Made by a program: the position numbers and the translations under genes. Shown in pieces: positions 49,274 to 62,060 of a DNA stretch of 64,000 bases (position 1 is its first letter; each line of letters begins with the position of its first letter). The notes under the pieces were generated by a model. The model did not search any database. It was given only the letters and a program-made list of their open reading frames with translations, and was not told where the DNA came from. Origin of the DNA: Thermothelomyces thermophilus ATCC 42464 (Eukaryota; Ascomycota; Sordariomycetes; Sordariales; Chaetomiaceae); contig NC_016472.1 in the NCBI RefSeq assembly GCF_000226095.1, forward strand, positions 434,001 through 498,000, written 5' to 3'.

Positions 49274-49725
49274 TGTGACGAACCCAACTCAGACTTCTTC
49301 TGAAAGGGTCCAGACGGAGGTGGGTGAAGCGGGACAAGCAGGCAGGTCGTCTGAGGGATTCGGTGAAGCCAAAGGGTTCACAACAACACTTAGAGTTGTC
49401 TCTCACAGTAATCAGCAATGCTTGGTATGAGTACTGTGATTGTGATTGTTACCACTGGTGAACTCCCAGAGTCCACCATAACGAGTGACTATTTACATGT
49501 ATATATACTCTTCCTGATCGCTTATAGCCTTCTTCGATCCTGTCTTTGGATCGCCTTTGGTAGCTAGCTATCCTCCGCTATCTTTCCCCTTTTGGCAATT
49601 GTTCGCTCGTGGTAGCCTTCGCTCCCTAGCGATCCGTGTCAGCCTCGCTTCGTGCCCTTCTTGATTGGTGGCTCATTCGGCCTGCTGCACCCCACCGGGT
49701 CGCGGTTTATGGTTGGCTCGTGACA
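49274..49725 (-). repeat. Gypsy B 5' LTR
   Basis: 452 bp, nearly identical to the 3' copy at 42,116-42,567. Followed on the right by the target copy CAGAG. Confidence 0.93.
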
Positions 49726-52700
49726 CAGAGGCTTGTACCCTATAGAATAGGTCTACGATATAGGAAATAGAGCGGCCGAATTGCTCTAGAAGATCGAAGC
49801 CCGCGATCTAGGAAGCATTACGATAGTTCCAAGACAAGCCTAGCCTAGGCACTATAGAATAAGACAAGATATATAGGACTTATGCTAGAGCAACGATTAC
49901 CTCTATTACGTAGACGAAAAGAAATCGCAAATTCGGGAGCTTTAGACAAAGCTATAGTACGTACGACGGAAAGTAGAACAGATCTAATGGTAGGAAGCCG
50001 CAAGTACTTAATGGCTTACAGAAATAAGCACGATCGACAAAGCCGCTATTAGCCAAATAACCAAAGAGGTCAGCACTAACCTAGGAAACAGGTTAGGGCC
50101 CTTTGAGGGGCCTAGAAACCATTAACGCCCGTGTAGCAGCAAGTAGTAGCATAGTATAGGAGGGACTAGCGTAAGAGACCATTATATCGAGACCTCCTGG
50201 TAGAAATATAGGAAATCGCCACAATCTTTAGACGACAGCAGCAAGACAAGCAATTATAGATAATAGCATAGTAGAAATAGCATGAAATACTTGTACTAGT
50301 AGATAGTAGAGCAGAGATAAACCTAATTTCACCAACGCTTGTAAATTAGCTATAGATACCCTAGAGAATAAAGCGGAAGTATAGTATAATCAAAGGGCCA
50401 TTTCCGACGTAATAGGTACGTAAGGAGACTAAACTAATCAATATTACTATAGTAGGGAAGACTATAGTAGTTATATTTAGCATTATAGACATAGGCAACA
50501 ATAAAGATATAATATTAGGGTTACTATAGTATAAAGATTATAACCTAGACATTAGCTAGAAGAATAGTAGCTACCTATAACCCTAAATGGAGTCGTATTT
50601 GACTAGTAAGATAGGGAGCACGCAAGGATCACAAGCAGACGATGCTTAGGGGAAGGCATATCCTATAGATCCACCGCAAGAGACAGATAATAGCAGGCAG
50701 ACTACTACAGACTCTAGAAGAGGCAGCACAATGACATCGATATCGCAATAGGAAGAACGAGCTAAACTGCCGATAGCTGTTCTCTCCGTTAACGAATGCG
50801 GAGCACTATAATTAGAGCAGTAGGTTAAGACAGGAGAAATCGCTAGTATTGCTATAGATAGAACCAAGTTCGTATACTATTAGAAAACCGAGAAACGAGA
50901 CAAGACTAGGGAAGTACCGAAGGAATATAAAGGACACCTAGCATTCGAACCGAAGCATCTAGAAGGATTACTAGAACATAGCCTATAGGATTACAAGATT
51001 AAGCTTAAGGAAAGAGCATAACTAAAGTTCTTTAAGATTTACTATATAAGCTAGACATAGAATGAAGAACTTAAGCAATATTTAGAGGAGAACCTTTGAA
51101 GAGGATATATCTGCCTATCGACATTGCTAGCAGGCTACCTAATCCTATTTATGCCTAAGAAAGACGGAAAGCTATAGTTATATATTAACTATTAGTAACT
51201 TAACGAACAGACTATGAAAAATCGATACCTATTACTACTAATCTCATGGCTCTAAGATTAGTTAGTAGGAGCCTAATATTTTACGCGTCTTAACTTGCCA
51301 TCGGCCTATAACTATATACAGATTAAAGAAGGCGACGAGTAGAAAACAGCCTTTAGGATACCTTATAGCTACTACAAGTACCTCGTTATGCCATTCGGAC
51401 TTACGAACGTGCTAGCAACGTTCTAAGCCCTAATTAATCAAGCTATCCGACCCTTTCTTGACAAATTTACGGTATATTATCTTAATAATATACTTATCTT
51501 CTCCAAGACGATAAACAAATACCGAAAGTACGTAAAAGTAATACTAGACATACTATACGTATACAAGCTATCAGTTAACAAGGAAAAGAGCGAATTCTAT
51601 GTTAGGAAGATAGTCTTTTTAGGATACGAAATATCCCTAGGACAAATTCGGATAGAACCTTTAAAGGTTAAAGCTATCAAGAATTGGCTATAACTAACAT
51701 TAGCTACGGAAGTACGAAGCTTTATTAGATTTACAAACTTCTACTAGATGTTTATTAGGAACTTTAGAGCGATTGCACGACCTTTACACGAGCTTACCAA
51801 GAAGAATACTAAATTCCAATAGGAAGAGCAACACGAGCAAGCATTTATATAGATCTACGATGCTATTACCAAAGATCTAGTACTAGTACTACTAGACCCT
51901 AAGAAGCCATTTGAGGTAGAAACGGACGCTTTAGACTACGCCATTAGAGGACAATTGGGATAACAAGACGGATAAGGGAAGCTATATCCTATAGCCTTCT
52001 TTTTAAAGAAGCTTAATAGACTATGTCTTAATTATCTAATCTATAACAAGGAACTACTTACGATTATTAAAGCTTTCAAGGAATAGTAACTATACCTTAG
52101 TAGTACGATTAAACTAGTATAAGTATATATAGATTATAAGAATTTATAATACTTTATAATAATAAAGGAACTTAACGGACGACAAATACAATAGGTAGAA
52201 TTCCTTATAGAATTTAACTTTGAGATCTACTATAAGAAGGGCAAAGAGAACGTACAAGCAGATATCTTAAGCCGATAAACGGATTATATAAAAGGACGAA
52301 CAGGAATAACACTACCGTTATTCAAGGAACAAATAGACAGAACGCTATATCACGAAACGCAGACACCCGTAAAAGATAATCTACTTAACTTGTTCCTTAA
52401 ATACTATATAATCTTTCAAGAGGAAAGGATCAACGAGGCATAGTATCAAGTAGCACCCAGACCAGTAGTACCTGACAGAGTAGAAGAGAAAGATAGGAAA
52501 CTCTGGTACCGAGGTAAAGCATATATCTACGACAAAGATCAATAGCTACAGATGATTCGAGAACTCTACGAGTCGAAACTCGGAGGATATAAAGGAGTTA
52601 CGAAGACTGTCGCACAAGTCAAGAGATACTACGACTTTCTATAGTTAACGGTACGAGTTAAGGAAGTTATATAGAGTTACGACATCTGCAATCGAAGCAA

Positions 52701-54536
52701 AACAGTATAATACAAGCTATATAGGCTACTTTAGCTATTGCTAATAGCTGATAAACTATAGAGTTTAGTTATAATAGACTTTATTACGAAGCTGCTAGAA
52801 TCTAAGGATATAGCTATAGGAGTAACCTACGATAGTATTCTTACTATAGTAGATTACCTAACTAAATAGGTATACTTCTTTCCCTATAAGGAATCCTAGA
52901 TAGCTAAATAGCTAGTAGACATAATCTATCGGCAAGTTACATTAGTACATGCTTGGCTATAAGAATAGATCACCGACAGAGACACTAAGTTCGTATCGAA
53001 GTTCTAGCAAGCGTTAATATAACGATTAGGCGTCAATAGCAAGCTATTAATAACATATTACCTATAGACTGACAGACAAACAGAGCGACTAAACTAAGTT
53101 ATCAAGCAATATCTCCGTTCTTACGTCAACTACTAGCAAGACAACTAGGTCACGCTATTACTAACAGTATAACTCGCTTATAATACGACACTAACAGAAA
53201 CGACCAAAGTTACACCGTTCTTTACGAACTACAGATATAAAGCAGACCTTAGGCAAGGACCAGAGGTCATAGTGCCAAGAGTAGTAGTCAAAGCAAAATA
53301 GATATACACACTATATAAGAAGCTTAAAAAGGAACTCGAGTTTGTCAGGACTAGAATAAAGAACTACTATGATAAACACAGGCTTAAGGGACCTTACCTA
53401 GAGAGGGGAGACAAAGTCTACCTAATCATATAGAACTTATAAACTAAACGACTAAGCGCAAAGCTAGACTTTAAGAAGGTCGGACCCTTCGTTATCAAAG
53501 AACGAATTATGACATCTAACTACCGACTATTATTACTGCTATCTATATAACTATAGATAGATGTTTTTTATATTTTACTCCTCGAACCAGCACTAAAAAA
53601 CGCTAAGGTTGCCATATATATCGAAGTAGAAGACAAGGAAAAAGAATAAGACATCAAAGAAATTCTAGATTTATATATCATCAATAGGGAACTATAGTAC
53701 CTAGTCAAATAGCTTGATTTTAGACTAGAAGACAACTCATAAGAACTAGTCAAGAACTTGAACTACCCTAAGAAACTAGAACAGTTCTACTAGTAGAACC
53801 CGGATCAACTACAGGCACTAGCTTAGACAAAACAGCTAAGTCGGCCTCCGACAAATCTAGGCCTAAAGAAGACTAGTCAAACGGGACGTCAGCACCCTAG
53901 GACCATATATTACTAATAATACGTGCTTCGGACTCCCGTACCCTCCGTTCTTCTGCCTCTATTTCCTCTAGAGACTATATGCCTCGACGAAACAGCTCGG
54001 AACCCCGCTCCTTCAAGAAACGTTTCCAGCGACGAAGACGAGCTAATCGACTAATAGCCGTCTAAAGTTAAGTCTAAAGGACAAAAAGGGCCTCTTTGGC
54101 ATCGGCCTCTTTTTATTCTACACGCTTTTATTCGGATATAATCTTCGTTACTATAAAGAATTAGCTATAAACATTAAGGCAATAAACTAGGTTACAAATA
54201 AGTAGACGTTATATTAGAACCATTATAAGAACGACCCTAATATATGTACTTGCTATAGTAGGAAGAGCCTAATGCTATACGATAAGCCAAGTTCCGCTTA
54301 AAACACCATAAACACGGTATGACGTCCACATTAGAAGAATTAATAAAAGAAGCAAGCGTAGCACACTATTAGGATTTCGAGGATTAGCGTTTAGAAATAC
54401 AATCTACTATCTTATCAGTCACTAGTAATACAGAAAAAGGGAAAAATTACAAGGTATATATAGAAAGGATGTTAGCGCTATTTGAAATGGCCTAAAAGAG
54501 GGCTTTTAGGTCGAAAGCCTCGGAGGGAGGGCATCG

Positions 54537-54964
54537 TATCACGGAAATATACATATAGATGCTGCCTAAGCCACTGGCACGAACAGGCTAATCAAGCCAA
54601 AGGAATAATAGACCAATTAGGACAGGATCACGCTTAGCAAGAAATGATCCTAACAGAGGATCACTAGCTCACGATATGAGCCAGGTAAGCCAGTATAAAT
54701 GATCACCACGACTGCTAGTGATCCTAGGAATATATATATATGTAAATAGTCACTCGTTATGGTGGACTCTAGGAGTTTACCAGTGGTAACAATTACAATC
54801 ACAGTACTCATACCGAGCATTGCTGATTACTGTGAGAGACAACTCTAAGTGTTGTTATAAACCCTTTGGCTTCACTGAATCCCTTAGACGACCTGCCTGC
54901 TTATCCTGCTCAATCTACCTCCGTCTGGACCCTTTTAGAAGAAGTCTGAGTTGGGTTCATTACA
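54537..54964 (+). repeat. Gypsy A1 3' LTR
   Basis: 428 bp, the same length as the 5' copy, followed by target copy GTATA. The shared 217-bp block is 54,748-54,964. Confidence 0.92.
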
Positions 54965-54969
54965 GTATA

Positions 54970-57735
54970 ATCTTACCTTCCTCGAATATAAGCTACTTTC
55001 CTACTACCTAAGCTTCTTAGACTATATCTTGATTAGTAAAGCAGGTATTGTAAACGTTTATATATCCTTATAGAATGTATTTATTATATATAGTAGAAGG
55101 TCCTAGACGTAAGTATTACCTACTATAAGAGAGGATACTAAGGATCTTTAGCACTTAAGAGCTAGCTACCTTAGACTAGAAGCGTTAAAAGCGCTTGTCA
55201 ATAACGCTAGAAACGTCTATATCAAGGGGACGGCACGTATTAAGTATAAAAGCTATACTCGCACTTATATAAGCAAGGTTATCTCTAGGAAAATATTACC
55301 TAAGCAGAAGTCTATACGCCTATTCTAGCAAGTAGCCTAAAATCTATTTAACTATCTTAAAGCGATTAATAGATCGTAATAGCTACTTATAATTGTTAAT
55401 AAGTATAGTAGGAAGCTCTTCCCTTTCTTCCTAATGACAAAGTCGCTAGACTAGATTATAAGAGTTATCTAGAATTTCAAGAGCTAGGTAAGACGCTAAT
55501 ATAGGCTTGCTATCCATAAGATTAAGTAGAATAACGATATTATAACGATTAGTTTAGCAAGGTATATACCAATACGCTACTAGACTTAGGCTATAGAAAG
55601 CGGTATTAATCTTAAACTCTTACCTTTGTATACCTATAAGCCTAATAGACTAGTAGAGTAAGTAGGGCAAGAACTAATCTTACATTTAATTAAGATACTT
55701 AATAGCACGAATCTACCTATAAAGCTCTAGTCAGAAAGTATATAAGTAATAACGTACTTATATATAATAAGCCTAAGCTATACTTACTCATTTAAAACTT
55801 CTAATAAGGTACTCCATAGCTAGTTTAAATAGTATTTTTACTAGTATAAACCTAGCTTAACAATTACATTAACTAGTGACTTATACCTAGACTAGAGTAG
55901 TATCTTTATATATAGATACTAAGTATATATCTTTTATAAGGATAGGGAAGCTAAATGGTATATAAAGGACTTTAAGGTACTACTATACAGGCTAATAAGG
56001 TATCTCGTAGGATATTATACTTCTAATATTTATTATATTTAGATACCTAAGCTTGATAAGATTATTATAACTTATAACGTTCGCTTCGATAAGAAGACTT
56101 TCTACCGTCTAGGTAAAGAGCAGCTAACAGAGTTATTACTAGCAGTAGCGAGCTAGGAAGTTAATTAGTTCGATCTTAGCAAAGATTCCTAGGATAGTAA
56201 TTTTCTCTAGGAAGCATTATAATAGACCCGACAACCAATAGAAGACTCTATTATAGTGGCTTAGCTACCTTTATTATAAGAGAGTCTAGCGGTAGACTAA
56301 CCTCTCTAATGGGGTTAAGACTTAGGAGTAAGGGAGCTCTCCGATATATAGTCTATAAGCGAGCAATTAGTTCTAGAGACTCTTATAGCAGAGATATAAA
56401 TAATAGACGAACTTACCAAATGGATAGAGAGCTTTAAAGGACTCTTAACCCCTAAATATACGCCTAAGCCCTTAGTAACTTGCCCTACGCCAGCTAGTAA
56501 AGGGGATATCTACTAGGAAGTAGAAAGGTTTAAATTAGGGCCTTCCTAGTTACTAGCTAGCTAATTAAACGCTAGGGAGAGCAAGGGAGCCGTCAAATCT
56601 AATAGAGAAATACCTTCTATAAAAGAATCTAGTATATATAATAAGTAGATAGAAGAGCTAGAAGCTAGGGATGGTACTACTAATATATTATACCTAGCTA
56701 GGCTAGAGGAATAGAGCGTTAAGCGAAGTCCGGATTAGCTAACGTATTCTCTAAAAGATAAAAGCAAAGGAGAAGCTATTTAGTAACCTCTTATAAGGAG
56801 AGGCAGAGGTAAGAGGAAGGCTTATATACCTAGGGACCCTATTTAATCAAGCGAAAGGCTATAAAATAAAGAGAAGGTCAATTACTACTACTCCTTTATC
56901 TATATAACTAAGGAACTCTAGCAATAGTTCTATAAGACTTACCTACCTAATTAATGGAAAGCTTACCTAGAGGACCAGAGTATAAGAACGATATATACAA
57001 TATTCGCTACCACTATACGATAGAAAGATACTATACGCCTTAGAGTAGCCCCGAATAAGCTATATTAGTATATTAACGATCTTACTTGCGTTCCTACTAA
57101 CTAGTAAGACCTATATAACCACCTATTAGGATAACAATTTAAAGATATAGCTTATAAGGAGATATATAACTTAGAGAGCAAGGGAATATAGAAGATCGTA
57201 CTACGTAAGCAGGCGAAAGTATAACCTATCCCGTTAAAATAGGTCTTCGTATATAAGTTTGACAAGGACGGTTTCTTAGAGAAGTATAAGGCAAGGATCT
57301 ATAGATAAGGAGATCTATAAGATATTAGCTTAGTAGAAAGTACGTATATAGCTACTCTAGCAGCGTAGTCGTTCCATATAATAATAGCGATCGCTATATA
57401 CTTTGACTTAGAAGTCAAGTAGTTCGATATAGTATAAGCGTTCCTTAACGCCAAACGACCGGAAGATAATCCTATTATCTACAAATTACTAGAAGGATTT
57501 AAGTAGCTAGAGAAATATATAGAGTTGTAAAGAGCTCTATATAGCTTAAGAGACTCGCTACTCTTATAGTATAAGGAGTTCTATAAAATGCTATTAGATC
57601 TAGGTATAGAACCATTAGGCAAAGAGAAGTGCCTCTTCCTAAGCTATAACAAACGCGTCATCCTAATCTTCTATATTAATAACTTCTTAATCTTCTTCTA
57701 TAAAAGTAACGCTATAATAGCTAAGTAAGGAATAG
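54970..57735 (+). mobile_element. Copia element fossil, second internal piece
   Basis: Continuation of the Copia after the A1 insertion. Integrase-like sequence lies at about 55,150-55,900, and reverse transcriptase-like sequence near 57,150-57,730 with the Copia landmark resembling ALYSLRDSPLLWY. Integrase before reverse transcriptase is the Copia order. It is heavily decayed and TA-rich with very many breaks, and is cut at 57,736 by Gypsy A2; the remainder should lie to the right of the window. Confidence 0.85.
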
Positions 57736-58162
57736 TGTCACGGAAATATACATGTAGCTACCGCCTAGGCTACCGACACAAATAGGCTAATTAAGCCAAG
57801 GAATGATAGACCAATTAGGACAGGATCACACTTAGCAAGAAATGATCCTAGCAGAGGATCACTAGCTCATGACGTAAGCCAGGTAAGCTAGTACAGAGGA
57901 TCACCACGACCGCTAGTAATCCTAGGATTATATATATATATAGATAGTCACTCGTTATAGTAGACTCTAGGAGTTTACCAGTAGTAACAATTACAATCAC
58001 AATACTTATACCAAGTATTGCTAATTACTATAAGAGATAACTCTAAGTGTTATTATAAACCCTTTAGCTTTACTAAATCCCTTAGACAACCTATATACTT
58101 GTCCCACTTTACCTACCTCCGTCTAGACCCTTTTAGAAGAAGTCTGAGTTAGGTTCGTTACA
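57736..58162 (+). repeat. Gypsy A2 5' LTR
   Basis: 427 bp, TGTCACGG...GTTACA. U3 is A-type; the shared 217-bp block is 57,946-58,162. Confidence 0.9.
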
Positions 58163-61100
58163 CGTTGTTACTACTCCCTTTGTTCTATTATAGTTTAGAA
58201 TGGAGGTGACCTCGACCTCGACATCGATATAGCTACTAACGTTACGGCCGAATAGCTGCTCACTTAGCTTGGTCAACTCTAGCAGCAGATCTAAGAGTTA
58301 GACCAGAGAGACAAGGCTGCTTAAGCTCAAATCAAGAAACTCAAGAACTGCGAAAAGTACTTATAGAAGTTAGCTAACGAGGCCTATACTAAAATCGAGG
58401 CGCTCGAGACTACTAAAGCGAGCTATATTAAGATCGAACTATCTAGCAAATATAGAGGAACTAAGGAGGATCTTGTAGGATTCCTAACAAACCTCTAATC
58501 CTACTTCCGGCTTAATGATAACAAGTTTCTGGACGACAAAGCTAAAGTCCTCTACGTAGCTACGAGACTAGAGGGTAAGGTACTTAGATAGTTTAAGCCT
58601 ACGTGGAATGACTATCTTACTAAGGAAGACGAAGACGACCGAGACGCGTTTATATAGGTAGTCTTCTAATCTTACGACCGTTTCGAAGAAGAGCTTTGGA
58701 AGGTTTTTAGCGATAGGGACAAGAAGATTTATATATAAGAAAGACTTACTAATCTCCGATAGACCAAGTTAGTAGCCTCCTATACTATATAGTTTAGATA
58801 GGACATGCTTAAGTCTTAGCTTAACAACGAGGCGTTAATATAACTATTCTATAATAGCTTAAAGGAAAAGGTCAAAGACAAGCTATATAAGTACGATCGG
58901 CCCGAGACCTTGGACGAATATATTATACAGGCTATTAGAATTAATAATCGACTCTATATACAAGAGTAGTAGAAACGAGGTCGAATAAACAGAACTACGG
59001 TTAAAGCTAATGACAAGAAAAAGCGAGCATACGTCAGTACCTTGTATAAGATATACCCCAGAGCTATAGATATAGATATAGCATAAAAGCAAGATTAGAA
59101 GAAGATAACTAAAGACAAGTCTAATGTTACCTACTATAACTATAGGAAGAAAGGGCATTATAAGCGAGAATGTCATAGCCCAAAGAAAGAGTAGAAGATA
59201 GTCCCTAGAAAGGAAATTATAGCTATCGACGAAACTACTAAAGACATTATCGAAGTAATAGCTACGAGCTATAAAGACAAGGACAGTGACATAGATAGTC
59301 CTAGATATGACGACAATGGTAAAGACGAATAAGCACCGAACTCTAAACTAGTTACTATAGACCTAGAGATAGGTCTTGCTAAATAGGATATGGTAGGAGA
59401 ATATATACCGCTAGTTTCGATTCTCCTAGCCTTGAGGTAATAGGGTTTTACGGTCACGTAGAGGCAGGATGGATTATAGACGACCGATACCTAAGGAATC
59501 GAAAGACCTAGACCTAATGTTCTATTCCTTTAGGAATGAATTAAATGGTATTGTAACGAAGTTTTTTGGCTTAACATGGAACTATACAAATGGGATAGAC
59601 GTTTGATTTGACTTGCCTATTAGAGTGATAGAATAAGGGACGAAATAAGGGAACTCTGATATATTATAGAAACTATTAAAGGAGAATAGCCTGTAATATA
59701 TAATAGGCCTAATAGCTATATTAAGTATCTTAATAGCTAATAACTTAGTAATGACGTATGGAACCTAGAATACTAGTTTATACATGCAAATCGTAGAAAG
59801 GATAAATGTATGTAGGAAAGCTACTAGAAAAAATACTCCTATATTAGCACTAGAGTATCTACGGTCTATATATAATAGGAAGGATTTAGGAAAGAATTCT
59901 AATACCTCCTAGGCAATGTTATACGATTATACCCTTAATACAAGGTATATACGTAAGTGCCCTGGTTCTAGTATGTGGCATACAAATGCCAATACCACTC
60001 CTATAATAAATTCGAAAATAATTACTAGCTAACTTGACAAGGAAATGAGGACAGAAGCTTACGCCCTATGGAATAGGTCTACGATGTAGGAAATAGAGCG
60101 GCCGAATTACTCTAGAAGATCGAAGCCCGCGATCTAGAAAGCATCACGATAGTTCTAAGACAAGCCTAGCCTAGGCACTATAGAACAGGACAAGACACGT
60201 AGGACTCGTGCTAGAGCAACGATTGCCTCTATCACGCGGACGAAAAGAAATCGCGAATTTCGGAGCTTTAGACGAAGCTATGGTATATATAATAGAAAGT
60301 AGAACGGACCTAATAGTAGGAAGCCGTAAGCACTTAATGGCTTATAGAAATAAGCACAATCGACAAAGCTACTATTAGCCAAATAACTAAAGAGGTTAGC
60401 ACTAACCTAGGAAACGGGTCAGGGCCCTTCGAGGGGCCTGGAAACCATTAACGCCTACGTAGTAGCGAGTAGTAGCATAGTATAGGAGGGACTGGCGTAA
60501 GAGACTACTATATTGAGACCTCCTAGCAGAAACATGGGAAATCGCTATAATCTTTAGACGACGGCGGCAAGATAAGCGATTATGGATAATAATATAGTGG
60601 AAATAGCATGAAATGCTTGTACTAGTAGATAGTAGAGCAGAGATAAATCTGATTTCGCCGATACTTGTAAATTAGCTACAGATACCCTAGAGAATGAAGC
60701 GGAAGTATAGTATAGTTAAAGGGCTATTTCCGATGTAATAGGTATATAGGGAGACCGAACCGATCGATATTACTATAGTAGGGAAGACTATAGTAGTTAT
60801 ATCTAGTATTATAGATATAGGCAATGACAAAGATATAATATTAGGGTTACTATAGTATAAAGACTACGACCCGGACATTAGCTAGAAGAATAGTAGCTAC
60901 CTATAACCCTAGATAGAGTTATATTTGACTAGCAAGATAAGGAGCATACAAGGATCGTAAGTAGACGATACTTAAGGAAAGGCATATCCTATAGATCTAC
61001 CGTAAGAGACAGACAGTGGTAGGCAGACTACTACAGACTCTAGAAGAGGCAGTATAACGACATCGATATCGCGATAGAAGGAACGAGCTAAATTGCCGAT

Positions 61101-61619
61101 AGCTATTCTCTCCGTTAACGAATGTAGAGCACTATAATAGGAGTAGTAGGTTGAGACAGGAGAAATCGCTAGTATTGCTATAGACGGAACCAAGTTTATA
61201 TACTACTAGAAAACCGAGAGACGAAATAAGACTAGGGAAGTACCGAAGGAATACAAAGGACACCTAGCATTCGAACCGAAACATCTAGAAGGACTACTAG
61301 AATACGGCCTATAGGATCACAAGATCAAGCTTAAGGAAGGAGCATGACTAAAGTTCTTTAAGATTTACTATATAAGCTAGACATAGAACAAAGAACTTAA
61401 GCGATATTTAGAAGAGAACCTTCGAAGAGGATATATCTGCCTATCGACATCGCTAGTAGGCTACCTAATCCTGTTTATGCCTAAGAAAGACGGAAAGCTA
61501 TAGTTATATATCGACTATCGGTAACTTAACGAACAGACTATGAAAAACTAATACCTATTACTGCTGATCTCACGGCTCTGAGATTAGTTAGTAGGAGCCT
61601 AATATTTTACGTATCTTGA
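57736..61619 (+). mobile_element. Gypsy A2, left part, nested fossil
   Basis: Second element of the A subfamily, inserted into the Copia. Visible parts: 5' LTR 57,736-58,162; gag from about 58,190 with a zinc-knuckle trace near 59,135-59,175; spacer module to about 60,070; protease near 60,620; start of reverse transcriptase to 61,619, where Gypsy C has inserted. The left target copy should be AATAG (57,731-57,735), but the right end is outside the window. Heavily broken by RIP-type change, slightly less so than A1. Confidence 0.88.
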
Positions 61620-62033
61620 TGTCACGATTTGGCTGCATAAGGCGACCCGGCAAGGCGCACAGAACCAATCAGGAACCACAAGACCTAAGGACCAATCAGG
61701 AAGTGATCGCAGTGATCGCACTTCGATCAAGACGAGCACTTGGGTAACGATCGCAGGATCGCAGCAGCGATCGCACGATCAAGACTCAAGGGGGAAAGGA
61801 CAAGGAAATTGTATATAGTCACTCGTTCTGGCGAACTCTGGGAGTTCACCAGTGGTAACAATCACAATCACAGTACTCATACCAAGCATTGCTGATTACT
61901 GTGAGAGACAACTCTAAGTGTTGTTGTGAACCCTTTGGCTTCACCGAATCCCTCAGACGACCTGCCTGCTTGTCCCGCTTCACCCACCTCCGTCTGGACC
62001 CTTTCAGAAGCAGTCTGAGTTGGGTTCGTCACA
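61620..62033 (+). repeat. Gypsy C 5' LTR
   Basis: 414 bp, TGTCACGATTTGG...GTTCGTCACA. U3 is 61,620-61,816 and holds five copies of GATCGCA between 61,705 and 61,775, then GTATATAG as a TATA-like site; R-U5 is 61,817-62,033. Confidence 0.92.
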
Positions 62034-62060
62034 CGTTGTTACCACTCCCTTTGTTCTGTC

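Larger units (their letters stand above)
42116..49725 (-). mobile_element. Gypsy B, full-length but broken LTR retrotransposon
   Basis: 7.6-kb Ty3/Gypsy element inserted in Gypsy A1 in the opposite direction, flanked by target duplication CAGAG (42,111-42,115 and 49,726-49,730). Both LTRs are 452 bp; by eye they differ at only about two sites, so insertion is recent. On the minus strand: gag from about 49,245 with a zinc-knuckle region near 48,261-48,303; spacer module about 48,230-47,360; protease near 46,800; reverse transcriptase about 46,030-45,440; RNase H about 45,330-44,880; integrase about 44,560-43,930; integrase tail to 43,461. It is broken, with on the order of twenty breaks, mostly RIP-type, but keeps most coding sense and higher GC than A1. 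An opposite-strand frame lies at 42,683-43,060. Confidence 0.92.
39794..54964 (+). mobile_element. Gypsy A1, nested LTR retrotransposon fossil
   Basis: Ty3/Gypsy element of about 7.6 kb once the inserted Gypsy B (42,116-49,725 plus one target copy) is set aside. Both LTRs are 428 bp with TG...CA-type ends, and the target duplication is GTATA. Parts in order: gag from about 40,250 with a zinc-knuckle trace near 41,190-41,233; spacer module to 42,110 and again from 49,731; protease near 50,300; reverse transcriptase about 51,130-51,560; RNase H about 51,890-52,290; integrase about 52,540-53,260; 3' region to 54,536. Gag precedes RT, RNase H and integrase, which is the Gypsy order. It is saturated with transitions and has very many breaks. 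The LTR copies differ at dozens of sites, nearly all transitions, so RIP and not age explains most divergence. Confidence 0.9.
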
